A stretch of DNA of 53,970 bases from a virus. This document shows, in pieces, positions 29,665-38,150 of the stretch. The translations under genes were made by a program, and so were the position numbers. The notes below the pieces were generated by a model. It saw nothing but the letters and a program-made list of their open reading frames with translations, did no database searches and was not told the DNA's origin. The stretch's first letter is position 1. Each line of letters starts with the position of its first letter. The DNA lies in IMG/VR virus record IMGVR_UViG_3300025872_000072, positions 1-53,970 of that record, one strand, 5' to 3'.

Positions 29665-30435
29665 TCACTTAATTCTTTTCTCAGGCCTAACACCAAGCTT
29701 CCGCCGATCAGCACCTGACTTTATCCTCTTTACCCTGCCGAGCCTATCGATGACATCAAACTCTGGCTGAGATTCAAGCTCCTTCACGATATCTATCAGG
29801 GTCTTCTCATCTGGTGCAGAGATTTCCATGATGGTGCAACAACGACGAAGGACGAGAACACGTTTAGGAAGGTCACCAAATGAAGTGCCCCACACCCAAC
29901 TCAGTGTCCTTTGCATGCCCTCCATCTCTTTCCTAATTGATGCTATCTTCTTCTCAAGGGCTGTCTCAATTTCTGCATCAGGAAGATCCAACTGTATGTC
30001 TAGTTCTGCTGCGACCTGTGCTACAACATCATAGTTTCCCGTTTGGTAGGCCTCAGTTGCCTCCCTGTACAGTTCGACCATCCTCTCACGTTGAGCGTCA
30101 GTTAGATTTTCATCCGGACCAACACGGTCCGGATGAGTCAGAAGCGCAATTTGCCTGTAGGCTTTCTTTGCCCACTTGGGCCTATCATCGACTGAATCCT
30201 CATGTGTTTCCTCTGGGATAGGAGGATTTGAAGGAGGTGAAGAGTCAGGTTGTGCCTGCTGCACAGAACGACGATTGTCTGGTGTCTTTGATTGCTCGAC
30301 TACACGATTGAACTTGGCAAGAGCTGTGACCGCTCTGTTCGTGTCAAAGTCATACTGAGCTTTTCTTTCAAGGAGCTCATCGTGTTCAATCTTGAGGTTA
30401 CGAAGAGTCCTCGCAAGTGCTGAGGACCTGCTCAC
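29665..30435 (-). CDS. J-domain-like protein
   Basis: This encodes 256 residues from a GTG at 30435, adjoining the upstream stop (TAAGTG). After a coiled-coil start and a Pro/Ser linker, residues about 87-140 read AKKAYRQIALLTHPDRVG and then a helix ending YREATEAYQTGNYD, the J-domain with its HPD tripeptide. J proteins stimulate DnaK ATPase. The C-terminal half is helical and unassigned. It could recruit host DnaK to virion assembly; the phage also has GroEL. Confidence 0.75.
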   Translation of the reverse strand: MSRSSALARTLRNLKIEHDELLERKAQYDFDTNRAVTALAKFNRVVEQSKTPDNRRSVQQAQPDSSPPSNPPIPEETHEDSVDDRPKWAKKAYRQIALLTHPDRVGPDENLTDAQRERMVELYREATEAYQTGNYDVVAQVAAELDIQLDLPDAEIETALEKKIASIRKEMEGMQRTLSWVWGTSFGDLPKRVLVLRRCCTIMEISAPDEKTLIDIVKELESQPEFDVIDRLGRVKRIKSGADRRKLGVRPEKRIK

Positions 30436-30687
30436 TTACTTGCCCTTCCGAAACTCTCTCCACAGCTCAAGGGGCCACAGAAGTGACTGCGAATAGCGAG
30501 ACTTTAGTTTCTCTTCCATATCAAGGCACTCCCTCTTAGTCTCACGTGAACGAGATACCTCGCCAAGGTCACGAACAAAATTCGTAACGACTACCTTTGA
30601 AACGAGTGATGAAAGGGCGATGAAGGTGTACTCGATTGGTACAACAACGGCAAGTGTGACAAGGATCGTCTGTAGTGTGTCTGACAT
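30436..30687 (-). CDS. Small single-pass membrane protein
   Basis: This encodes 83 residues from the ATG at 30687, with GAGG upstream. A hydrophobic segment at residues 6-32 (TILVTLAVVVPIEYTFIAL) is followed by a charged cytoplasmic-like tail rich in Arg, Lys and Glu. Size and layout would suit a holin-like or inner-membrane protein, but no lysis genes are near. Function unknown. Confidence 0.7.
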   Translation of the reverse strand: MSDTLQTILVTLAVVVPIEYTFIALSSLVSKVVVTNFVRDLGEVSRSRETKRECLDMEEKLKSRYSQSLLWPLELWREFRKGK

Positions 30688-30700
30688 TTTGACCTCACAT

Positions 30701-31174
30701 CTAAGTATCAGTCTTTCTTTGCTTCTTGATTCGTTCTGCTTCCCTAACTGTTGAAATCTTTTCAGGATGACGCGGATCTCCAGTTCCATCGACAACCCTG
30801 TTTATTGCTGCCGCCTTTCCCTCGTATGATCCTCGCCTGCCGCCGATGAATGATATAGTTCCCTCGATCACGGCGACTCTCTCGCTAAGTGCTATTGCTC
30901 TGTCCCGCAACCGTAGCGGTTCCGTCCTTGCAAACTCACCAAGCTTAGCGAGGCCCCCAACGGCTATCTTCACCTTCTCATCATGCGATTCGTTTCTCGA
31001 TATTTCGTCGTTCACAGACTTGATGAACCGCTCTATCTCGTTAAGCACTTTTGTGCATCGCATGTCAGCCTGTGCTTCCTGCTGTTCATGCCTTGCATTT
31101 GCAAGGTTCTCCTCAAGGGAGCCAATGACTTCGGTGAGCTCTACTATTCTGTCTTCAATTTGCTGTAGTTGCAT
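30701..31174 (-). CDS. Coiled-coil protein, unknown
   Basis: This encodes 157 residues. Residues 1-60 are a heptad coiled coil (IEDRIVELTEVIGSLEENL ...), followed by a helical region and a basic tail (ERIKKQRKTDT). The ATG at 31174 lacks a ribosome binding site and lies six bases after TAACAT, which could be a -10 just beyond the terminator at 31195-31232. A leaderless message is possible. Confidence 0.7.
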   Translation of the reverse strand: MQLQQIEDRIVELTEVIGSLEENLANARHEQQEAQADMRCTKVLNEIERFIKSVNDEISRNESHDEKVKIAVGGLAKLGEFARTEPLRLRDRAIALSERVAVIEGTISFIGGRRGSYEGKAAAINRVVDGTGDPRHPEKISTVREAERIKKQRKTDT

Positions 31175-31194
31175 GAAGTAATGTTAGTGCCGAT

Positions 31195-31232
31195 CCTTAA
31201 AAGTAAACGGCGGGGGCCGCAAGGACCCCCGC
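31195..31232 (-). terminator. Intrinsic terminator after the 31257-33122 virion gene
   Basis: GGCGGGGG pairs with CCCCCGCC (31208-31232), a very stable 8-bp stem. It is followed on the minus strand by GTTTACTTTT. The stop codon is 25 bases upstream. Confidence 0.85.
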
Positions 31233-31256
31233 CGACCCGTTACCGGGCTTTACTGA

Positions 31257-33122
31257 TCAGCGGATGATTGCCACGACCACATCTTCGGCCTTGATGGGGA
31301 AGGCGAAGTCGATACGGTCGGAGGCGATGGCCACTGTGTAGTCGCCGCTGGCTCCCTGCACCATGAGCTGGCCGTTCAGGTAGACGTCGAGGCGTGAAGC
31401 GGCGACGCCGGCATCCGCGAAGACGCCCATGTCGAGGCTTGCGAGGGTGACAGGGTACTTGCTGGTGCCAACGTCCTGCTGCACGTCTGTGGCAATCGAG
31501 ATGACCTCCTTGCCCTTTCCACCTGCTGTGCCGTTTGCAAGCTCAACGAGTGCGCCAACGATCGACGTAGCAGTGAATGCTGCATCGAAGAGTGCGTACT
31601 CACCTGCCTTGGCGAGCTCGTATGCACCCTGTGCATCGTCGAACTTGATGTAGCCAGTAGTCTCGAGCTTCAGATCGGAGCCATCAGCAAGGATGTCGTG
31701 TGCAGTTCCGATGTTGAGGGCGGCAAACTGCGGTGAGGCAGTGCTGCGGAGGTCCTGTGACTGGGACAGGGCGACCTTGAAGCCTTCCTGAGCGATGGAG
31801 AGGCCAACGTCAGCCTGGACCGTGAAGAACTCGTTCCAAGCTGCGGCAGACACCGCACCGTTTGCACCAACCTTGAGGGCCTTGCCAGCGTCAGCTGCGA
31901 GGTCACCAAGTGTGAGGCTGTCGAACTCCACGTCTGCATTGGTGTCGATGCTCTGGGGGAGGCTGAGGACCACGCTGCCTGCAAGGGATCCCTCGGCAAG
32001 GCTCACCTGGTTCAGAGTACCAGTGATGAAGTCCATTGCCTTGGCATCCACGAGCTTGCCATTGGAGTCGGCCTTGACCAGCTTGAGGCTGAGGTTCGAG
32101 AAGGTGCCAGAGGGGGCCAGGATGCCTTCGGAGAACTCCCAGTACTTGCTGGTGTTCGACCAGATGATTGTCTTGTCGGTTGCACCCTTGAGTGTGATAC
32201 CGCCACCATCAGCTGTGGTGTCGGTGGGAGAAGCGACCGAGGCAAGCTCGATGTTCTTGTCATCGACTGACAGTGTGGTGGAGTTCACCGTGGTGGTTGT
32301 GCCATTGACGGTGAGGTCACCGGCGACGACGACATTCAGACCGAAGGTGCTTGTTCCCACGGTAAGGACGTCGGTGGATGCATCGTATGTGAATCCACCC
32401 TCATCCACGAGCTGCTTGTTGTCACCAACGTAGACAACACGACCTGCAGTGAGGTTGCTGCCTGTGATGACTGCAGCCTGGAGACCACCGCCTGGGATGA
32501 ACTTCAGGTTAGCATCTGACCTGAGGTCCTTGCCACCACTCTGGAAGACAAGGGCACCGCCGCCGCCGGTGAGAGCCTCAGAACGAAGGTCCTGGGCGAC
32601 GTGGATGACGGATGATGAGACCACAGTGCCTGCAACGCTCAGCTTCAGACCACCACCGGCCCAAAGGTCAACCTTACCTGCAGTTCCCATGCCGACAACC
32701 TCGACCTTCTGGTCGTTGCCTGCAGAGATCTTCATTCCACCGAGAGCTGCCTTGATGCTGAGGTCATGCTGCTCGGCCCTGAGCTCGTGCTGGAAGTTAC
32801 CAACGAATGCGAAGTCGCCTGAGCCGCTGACGTGACCAGCGCCATTCAGGACAACGAACTTGTCGTCGCCTGAAACGTTCTGCACCTTGAGGTCACCGCC
32901 CTTGACGGTGGTGTTCTGGGTGAAGAGACCTGCGTCCTGGTTTGCGAAGTCAGCGCCGTGGATTCTCTTGATGGCTGATGCCATGTCTGAGAGGACCTCG
33001 GAGACGTCGTTTGATGCCATCGAGCCGAATGCACCGCCCTTTGACTTTGCCTGACTGATCTGGCCAGCGCCTGAACCGTATGAGCCGGTGAGGGAGTCTA
33101 GCCTAAGCTGTGTACGTGCCAT
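31257..33122 (-). CDS. Large virion protein, fibre- or baseplate-like
   Basis: This encodes 621 residues from the ATG at 33122, with AAAGGA upstream. The Ala-, Gly-, Ser- and Val-rich beta repeats include the common fibre motif DLTVNGTTTTVNSTTLSVDD near residue 270. The C-terminus has a compact ending typical of trimeric appendages (LYLNGQLM-like segment: VYLNGQLMVQGASGDYTV). The strong terminator, long leader with hairpins and high GC third positions suggest high expression. It is probably a major appendage protein. Confidence 0.8.
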   Translation of the reverse strand: MARTQLRLDSLTGSYGSGAGQISQAKSKGGAFGSMASNDVSEVLSDMASAIKRIHGADFANQDAGLFTQNTTVKGGDLKVQNVSGDDKFVVLNGAGHVSGSGDFAFVGNFQHELRAEQHDLSIKAALGGMKISAGNDQKVEVVGMGTAGKVDLWAGGGLKLSVAGTVVSSSVIHVAQDLRSEALTGGGGALVFQSGGKDLRSDANLKFIPGGGLQAAVITGSNLTAGRVVYVGDNKQLVDEGGFTYDASTDVLTVGTSTFGLNVVVAGDLTVNGTTTTVNSTTLSVDDKNIELASVASPTDTTADGGGITLKGATDKTIIWSNTSKYWEFSEGILAPSGTFSNLSLKLVKADSNGKLVDAKAMDFITGTLNQVSLAEGSLAGSVVLSLPQSIDTNADVEFDSLTLGDLAADAGKALKVGANGAVSAAAWNEFFTVQADVGLSIAQEGFKVALSQSQDLRSTASPQFAALNIGTAHDILADGSDLKLETTGYIKFDDAQGAYELAKAGEYALFDAAFTATSIVGALVELANGTAGGKGKEVISIATDVQQDVGTSKYPVTLASLDMGVFADAGVAASRLDVYLNGQLMVQGASGDYTVAIASDRIDFAFPIKAEDVVVAIIR

Positions 33123-33156
33123 TGTCTTTGTCCTTTTGTCTTGAGTTTTTGCCTTC

Positions 33157-33280
33157 GGCCACCATGGCCTTGGGCCACCTGGACTGGACCGTGGTCCAAA
33201 GAAGTTCCGTCGTCCGGGCTCGTAGCCCTTAGCGGTTTCCTACTCGACTTGGACTAGACTTTTTACTGGGCTCATGGCCC
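33157..33280. promoter_or_regulatory. Cluster of short GC hairpins in the leader of the 31257-33122 gene
   Basis: Four small inverted repeats are spaced about 30 bases apart: GGCCA/TGGCC (33157-33169), TGGACC/GGTCCA (33185-33198), GGGCT/AGCCC (33216-33228) and GGGC/GCCC (33268-33280). They occupy the largest gene-free gap in the window. No clear promoter was found in it. Confidence 0.45.
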
Positions 33281-33487
33281 GTAGAGTCTCCGCTTCAGTT
33301 GTCGCATTGCTGCGTCATACCTCGGAAACTCTGATCTTACATATTCCTGCTCAAGCTCATTTTCACTTTCAGAGAAACTTTCAAAAATAAATTCGAACTT
33401 TCCTCTCTCGCGTCCAACAGACAGGAGGCGCTTCCCACGCATCACAAGAAAGGCCGCTAGGGAAATGTCCGATGTGGTGAAGTTCAT
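33272..33487 (-). CDS. DUF5659-like small protein
   Basis: This encodes 71 residues from the ATG at 33487, with AGGA ten bases upstream; an ATG at 33505 lacks a ribosome binding site. The pattern TTSDISLAAFLVMRGKRLLSV ... FEFIFESFSESENELEQEYV ... MRQLKRRLY matches the short DUF5659 family found in phages and bacteria, of unknown function. Confidence 0.65.
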   Translation of the reverse strand: MNFTTSDISLAAFLVMRGKRLLSVGRERGKFEFIFESFSESENELEQEYVRSEFPRYDAAMRQLKRRLYGP

Positions 33488-33544
33488 TGATGTTGCGTCC
33501 TGCATTTCAAAATATGCAACCCACGTAAGTCATGAAACGATTCA

Positions 33545-35479
33545 TCAAACATGTGTGTAAGTTGCCAGACAGACATCATCTTGTTGGTAGGATGTCCCCG
33601 TGATCTCAAGGTTCTTACCAGTAAGAGTGTAATCTTTTGTACCACCTGCAGTGAGGAGCTGGCCGTTGTAGAAGAGCATCAGTGAGTTTGGAGGATCGGG
33701 TTCGTGCTCAAGAACACCCTGTGTGATGCCATCTGTCACGGTTAGCTGCACACTCTCATTGAACTTATATGACTTGGCATCTGTTGCATAACGATACATT
33801 GCAAAGATGACATCATCAGGCAGGGGCATGACATCCGGATTGAATGTGATGACCCTTCCGTTAAGGACAAAATCGTGTGATTCTCCAACCTTGAGCAACT
33901 GTCCATTGTGAAACAATAGGAGTGATGATGAGGGACTTGGAACGTTTGCAAGTTCAAACTCCCTATTGACCCCATCTATCACACCAACAGGAACTTCATT
34001 TAGGACAATCTGCCCATTCACGGCAGTTCCTGATCCACCACCGCCTGTGGCACGAAGAACGTTGATGTCCTGCGCAATGCTAGAGCTTATCGTGAGGATT
34101 GATGACTGATTCGCAGAAACTGCAAGACCGATACTGCTAATATCGGTTGCAACTGAGCCCGACAAACTTGTTATAGAGTTCAATATGCTGCTGAACTGTG
34201 ACTCATTGAGGGCGGATATTGCTTCTAGCTCACTTACTCTTGTCGAAAAAGATGATGACACAGAGCCGAACGTAGTTTCAAACGTTGAAAAGTCCAGTCT
34301 CAGATCACTATAGTCGAGAGCAATTGATGACGATAGGTTTGACAAAGACGATGAAACGCCGTTAATGCTCGACGAAAGTGTCAAAATACTTTGAGCAAAC
34401 GATCCTGACGTTGAGTAGTAGCTTGAACTCACACTATTGAATCTTGCCGTTATCTGACTATCGTAGGTTTTTAGTGACCTGATGTCAGATGCTATTGATG
34501 AAGAGGCACTAGTCAAGGCCTGCGAGTTTAGTTCAATGCTTGATGCAAGTGACTCAGAAACACTGAACAATGAAGCGTTCAGGTTTGCAATAGCATCATT
34601 GGTGTTTGTGGTAAGCGCCTGTATGTTGGCAGCAAAAGCGCCAGATGCACTTTCAAGTACAGTTACTCTTCCCGAAAGGGATGATGAGAGAGCAGATTGT
34701 TGGGAAGAAAAGGATGAGGATGCGATCTCTAGCCTTGCAACTCTCGTTGCGAGAGATGATGAGAGTGAACTTATTGTGCTAGTGATCGACGATGATAACG
34801 TTTGCCTTGCAGTCGTCTCGGCGTTGATCATGGTTGTCAAGGTGTTGACGTTTGTCGTCAGGGCATTTGACAGAGTAGATCTTAAGGCAATCTCATTGTT
34901 GAGGCTCGTCTGTAGGTTTGATATGCTTACATTCTGAGCGCTTTCGGCAGCTGCGACGGAAGCTACTGTAGACTCTACGCTCGTAAGCCTAGCATCATAA
35001 GTTCCAACATTAGCGTTGAGGGCATTGAACTGATTTGTAATCGTAGTGAAGCCGCTTGAGACATCATCAAACTCATCGGATATTGAACTCCACCCTGCCT
35101 GTATTGTAGAGAACTGGGACTCAACAGAGTCCATCCTCGCCTCAACGGACTCAGCAATGGCAAGTATCTCGGATACGTCTCTGCCTTCTGTCGTGTCTAT
35201 CGTGACTGAGCCGTCTTCGTTGAGGACTACGGATGTATTCAAGCCCTCACGAATGGAACAGGTGCCATCAGGGAACTTATAGACCCCTGTGGCACCTCCT
35301 GTTACGCTTAGTTCACCGTTGACAGTGAGGTCTGCCTCATCTCCAACGACGCCGATGTATGTGTCATGTGCAGTGAAGACCGTCTGAACTTCAGACGACA
35401 ACTTCTTCCTGATCGTCAGGAATCCTTCACTGTTGAGTACTTTACGCTCTACTGGAGCGCTGAGGGGTGCTTTTGCCAC
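33545..35479 (-). CDS. Ser-rich coiled-coil tail-fibre protein with duplicated C-terminal domain
   Basis: This encodes 644 residues from a GTG at 35479 (weak ribosome binding site). The N-terminus (about 1-100) is a beta-rich attachment part (DLTVNGELSVTGGATGVYKF). Residues 110-475 are a long Ser/Ala/Leu coiled coil or beta-helix with repeated SSS spacing. After GGGGSG come two copies of a roughly 80-residue domain, each with L-F-x-NGQLL ... DDV. It is very likely a trimeric tail fibre that binds the host surface at its C-terminal tip. Confidence 0.85.
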   Translation of the reverse strand: MAKAPLSAPVERKVLNSEGFLTIRKKLSSEVQTVFTAHDTYIGVVGDEADLTVNGELSVTGGATGVYKFPDGTCSIREGLNTSVVLNEDGSVTIDTTEGRDVSEILAIAESVEARMDSVESQFSTIQAGWSSISDEFDDVSSGFTTITNQFNALNANVGTYDARLTSVESTVASVAAAESAQNVSISNLQTSLNNEIALRSTLSNALTTNVNTLTTMINAETTARQTLSSSITSTISSLSSSLATRVARLEIASSSFSSQQSALSSSLSGRVTVLESASGAFAANIQALTTNTNDAIANLNASLFSVSESLASSIELNSQALTSASSSIASDIRSLKTYDSQITARFNSVSSSYYSTSGSFAQSILTLSSSINGVSSSLSNLSSSIALDYSDLRLDFSTFETTFGSVSSSFSTRVSELEAISALNESQFSSILNSITSLSGSVATDISSIGLAVSANQSSILTISSSIAQDINVLRATGGGGSGTAVNGQIVLNEVPVGVIDGVNREFELANVPSPSSSLLLFHNGQLLKVGESHDFVLNGRVITFNPDVMPLPDDVIFAMYRYATDAKSYKFNESVQLTVTDGITQGVLEHEPDPPNSLMLFYNGQLLTAGGTKDYTLTGKNLEITGTSYQQDDVCLATYTHV

Positions 35480-35497
35480 ATCCCTAAGTATTCAGGA

Positions 35498-35881
35498 TCA
35501 GTAGCCCTCTTGAATACGACGCAGGATCTTGTTGTGCTTTGATCGATAAGCTTTCACAAACTCATCGGCATCAATTCCAAGTAGCACAAGGACTGACAGA
35601 AAGTAGTTCATCGCGTCTACGGTCTCTTCAAGGAACGCATTACGATCAAAGTCAGGAAGGTCCGTCTGCCTGTGCGGCTTTGAGTTCTTCAGATGCTGGA
35701 TCGCCTCGAACATTTCCTCAACACCACGTAGAGCAACGTCCTTAATCATGACCTGGTTTGACTTTATTGTTGGGTCAACAGGCCACTCACAATACGTGCC
35801 TGGCACATTCTCACGCAAAGCAAGCATAAACTGCTCACGTAATTCAAACATCTCTTCGAGCTTATCGATTTCCGAGCTCAT
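35498..35881 (-). CDS. Dimeric dUTPase / MazG-type NTP pyrophosphohydrolase
   Basis: This encodes 127 residues from the ATG at 35881, with GGAG upstream. Helical metal motifs: LRGVEEMFEAIQHLKN (E-x2-E) and FLEETVDAMNYFLSVLVLLG (E-x2-D), then the C-terminal YRSKHNKILRRIQ. The arrangement matches phage all-alpha dUTPases, which convert dUTP to dUMP and keep uracil out of DNA. It would supply dUMP to ThyX. It overlaps the upstream small gene by 20 bases. Confidence 0.85.
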   Translation of the reverse strand: MSSEIDKLEEMFELREQFMLALRENVPGTYCEWPVDPTIKSNQVMIKDVALRGVEEMFEAIQHLKNSKPHRQTDLPDFDRNAFLEETVDAMNYFLSVLVLLGIDADEFVKAYRSKHNKILRRIQEGY

Positions 35882-36068
35882 TTGCGGTCTCCAGCATGCG
35901 ATTAATGCTATCGTCAAGACCCTTTAGGAAATCCTGATCGGGATCGATCACATCACCGTTCAAGGTGAAACGCATGAGACGAAGATTGTCGGTCACGTCC
36001 GTTCCAGTCAGGATGGCCATCTGTATGAGCTTTGCAATTGAGGCAATTGAATTGTCAGAAAGTCGCAT
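35862..36068 (-). CDS. Small protein upstream of dUTPase, unknown
   Basis: This encodes 68 residues from the ATG at 36068, with AAGGAG upstream. It is helical (SIASIAKLIQMAILTG ... FLKGLDDSINRMLETANEL) and moderately acidic. The longer frame extending upstream is a shadow over the glycosylase gene. No family recognised. Confidence 0.7.
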   Translation of the reverse strand: MRLSDNSIASIAKLIQMAILTGTDVTDNLRLMRFTLNGDVIDPDQDFLKGLDDSINRMLETANELGNR

Positions 36069-36108
36069 GTCTTCTCCTTCTTGAATAGTAACCCGTGAAT
36101 ATCCGTGT

Positions 36109-36900
36109 TTATAGCTGAACTCGTGGAACCCACCATGTCGTCCGTCCGTCCTTCGTCTCCTGGCAGACGACATCATCACCATTTGGATCTCGCTTTCGAC
36201 CGTAGACCAGCATTGAGTGCTTGCCCTCCTTGCCATCGAATCCCTTGTATGTGAGGATTGTTGAACCGCCGTTGAGATAGGCAGTTCGGATGACATCACT
36301 CACGGATTCACTAAGAAGCGTGAGCTGCTCATCTGTTGAATCCCCTACCTTTCGCCAAGGGCTCAGCTTTGCCAACCAAAGCGAGTCAGCCTTCAGGTAA
36401 TTCCCGACACCGGAGACAACGCCCTGGTTCATGAGAACCTCTGCTAGGGTTGCATCAGGATGCTTGCGAAGCCTCTCGATGAATGTACTGGGCTTCACGT
36501 TCTCGTTGAGCATGTCAGGACCAAGGGATGCCAACTTCAGCTTCAGGTCCTTTCGATTACAGAACTTCACAGTTCCAAAGTTGCGAGGATCATTGAAGTA
36601 GAGGTCACCCACAGATGTCTCAAACTTCACTCTAGCATGACGAGGAACATTCGACCAGGCTCCGGACATTCCAAGTGTGTTGAAGATGACAACATCAGCG
36701 TTCTTGAAAGTCCAGTAGATGAACTTGCCCTTGCAACCAACGCTCTCAACAGTTAGGGGAAACTGTGTGCTTGTAAGACCCTCAATCGGCTTCTTAGTGT
36801 AGCGACCGGACAACGGAGTTACTGATTGCAGTAGGTCACCCTCGGTAAGAAAGTTGTTGATGGAACGAACAAAGTTAGTGACTTCCGGACCCTCAGGCAT
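36109..36900 (-). CDS. Nei/Fpg-family DNA glycosylase with zincless finger
   Basis: This encodes 263 residues beginning MPEGPEV, with catalytic Pro2 and Glu3. Also visible are FNDPRNFGTV, the H2TH region GVVSGVGNYLKADSLW (about residue 165) and the end GRTTWWVPRVQ. The usual four-Cys zinc finger is absent: only one Cys remains and the Arg of the intercalation loop is kept, so it is of the zincless type. It removes oxidised pyrimidines or related bases and nicks the backbone. It overlaps the adjacent MBD4-like gene by eight bases. Confidence 0.9.
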   Translation of the reverse strand: MPEGPEVTNFVRSINNFLTEGDLLQSVTPLSGRYTKKPIEGLTSTQFPLTVESVGCKGKFIYWTFKNADVVIFNTLGMSGAWSNVPRHARVKFETSVGDLYFNDPRNFGTVKFCNRKDLKLKLASLGPDMLNENVKPSTFIERLRKHPDATLAEVLMNQGVVSGVGNYLKADSLWLAKLSPWRKVGDSTDEQLTLLSESVSDVIRTAYLNGGSTILTYKGFDGKEGKHSMLVYGRKRDPNGDDVVCQETKDGRTTWWVPRVQL

Positions 36901-37336
36901 GTACAGTCTCCTCTCGATACAGGTTCTTCAGATGATCGTGATAAGCGTTCAAGGCATGGTCCTTGGGGTGAACATTACGCCAATCACCAAGGATGAAGAT
37001 TCGATAGGCGTCCGAGGCATACTTGCCGACACCATGAAGCTCATTCACATCCTTCCACTGTGCGGAATGGAATTGTGCAGACATTCGCTTCAGTGTCTGA
37101 GTTCGCTTCTTCTGCATCCCAAGAGTCTTGATGGTCTCCTCGAGGTCGGCATCATTTGCCTGTGATAGGGCAAGAGCGTTAGGCCATTTCTGGAACAGAA
37201 CTTCAACGACAGGTTCCATCTGCTTCCTTGTCGTCAGATTAAGACACAGGCAACAGACGAGTATCTTCCACTCGTCTGGCCAGTACTTTTCCTGGATGAG
37301 ACCGAACTTGGGGGGATGCCACACGTTTGCCTCCAT
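36893..37336 (-). CDS. MBD4-like HhH-GPD DNA glycosylase
   Basis: This encodes 147 residues, the size of an isolated catalytic domain. ELHGVGKYASDAYRIF is the helix-hairpin-helix and VHPKDHALNAYHDHL carries the catalytic Asp; these match the C-terminal glycosylase domain of animal and plant MBD4 more closely than MutY or Nth, and there is no Fe-S cysteine loop. MBD4 removes T or U opposite G and 5-hydroxymethyluracil. The ATG at 37336 lacks a ribosome binding site and lies six bases from a promoter -10. Coupled to the Nei gene. Confidence 0.85.
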   Translation of the reverse strand: MEANVWHPPKFGLIQEKYWPDEWKILVCCLCLNLTTRKQMEPVVEVLFQKWPNALALSQANDADLEETIKTLGMQKKRTQTLKRMSAQFHSAQWKDVNELHGVGKYASDAYRIFILGDWRNVHPKDHALNAYHDHLKNLYREETVHA

Positions 37337-37342
37337 ATTGGA

Positions 37343-37370
37343 ATGGTAATAGCAAACAATGAGTTTACAA
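37343..37370 (-). promoter_or_regulatory. Promoter for the two-glycosylase operon
   Basis: TTGTAA (37370-37365), 16 bases, then TACCAT (37348-37343) on the minus strand, six bases from the ATG. This gives a leaderless start. Confidence 0.55.
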
Positions 37371-38150
37371 TCAGTAAGGAGTTCCGTGTCTCACGTGTCC
37401 CATGATTTCGTCAATGATTCCCGCAGTCTCATCGTGGTCACTTACGCTGTATGCACGATCATGATTCTTGAGGGCTTCATAGATCTCATAGTCGTTTCCA
37501 TTTGCCTGACACCTGTCTCCCACAAACCAGACTGTTTCATCTGGAAAGTGATTGAGAGCGTATGTCTTGTCCCAGCCTACCGGGTAGATATCGAATGAGG
37601 TAGATCCACCAAGCTTTGCAACAAGCGGAGTTCTAATCGTCATGAGACGAAGCTTCAACAGGGAAAGGATGCCAAGTCTGAAGTCATTTCTTGCATCGAA
37701 ACTCTCAAACCAGGTCCTGCTTGAGCGATCTGCTTCCCTGCCAATTGGACACCAGTTGACCATTGAGCTCCGTGAGGAAACAAAGTTTCCAGTCAGGGGA
37801 AGGTCTCGAACGTTCTCCATGACCTCACGCTGCATGGTATTGAGAATGAGGTGAAGGTCACGCCACTCCTGTCCCAGGTGATTCATCATAGACTTGGGGA
37901 CCGCCTGGGCCTGCCAGTGACCATTGACAAGTTTCCAGTGTTCAGTGCCATTGCACGGCAATGCTTCCACGCCATGCTCAAATGCCTCAAGCGGAACCTG
38001 CTCCTTGACATAGTCGAGTGCAGAACCTGTCACAATTCCAACCCTTGCAAAGGCAGAGAGTTCAGTAAGCTTCTGTAAGTTCTTTTGAGTGATTCCCTGA
38101 CGCGGTGGTGTCAAAGTTCCATCAAGATCAAAGAGTACAACGTCTCGCAT
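37371..38150 (-). CDS. Phosphomannomutase, eukaryotic (PMM/HAD) type
   Basis: This encodes 259 residues. The HAD motif I is VVLFDLDGTLTPPRQG. NFVSSRSSMVNWCPIGR is the PMM substrate region, and the FDIYPVGWDKTYAL, VWFVGDRCQANGNDYE block is diagnostic of PMM1/PMM2-type enzymes. It interconverts mannose-6-phosphate and mannose-1-phosphate for GDP-mannose. Bacterial hosts normally use unrelated ManB enzymes, so this was probably acquired. The stop and start overlap with thyX is TAATG. Related sugar genes are at 16798-18188. Confidence 0.88.
   Translation of the reverse strand: MRDVVLFDLDGTLTPPRQGITQKNLQKLTELSAFARVGIVTGSALDYVKEQVPLEAFEHGVEALPCNGTEHWKLVNGHWQAQAVPKSMMNHLGQEWRDLHLILNTMQREVMENVRDLPLTGNFVSSRSSMVNWCPIGREADRSSRTWFESFDARNDFRLGILSLLKLRLMTIRTPLVAKLGGSTSFDIYPVGWDKTYALNHFPDETVWFVGDRCQANGNDYEIYEALKNHDRAYSVSDHDETAGIIDEIMGHVRHGTPY

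Noticed and set aside
31795-32433. Plus-strand open frame of 212 codons
   Set aside because: It is a shadow of the GC-rich virion gene 31257-33122.
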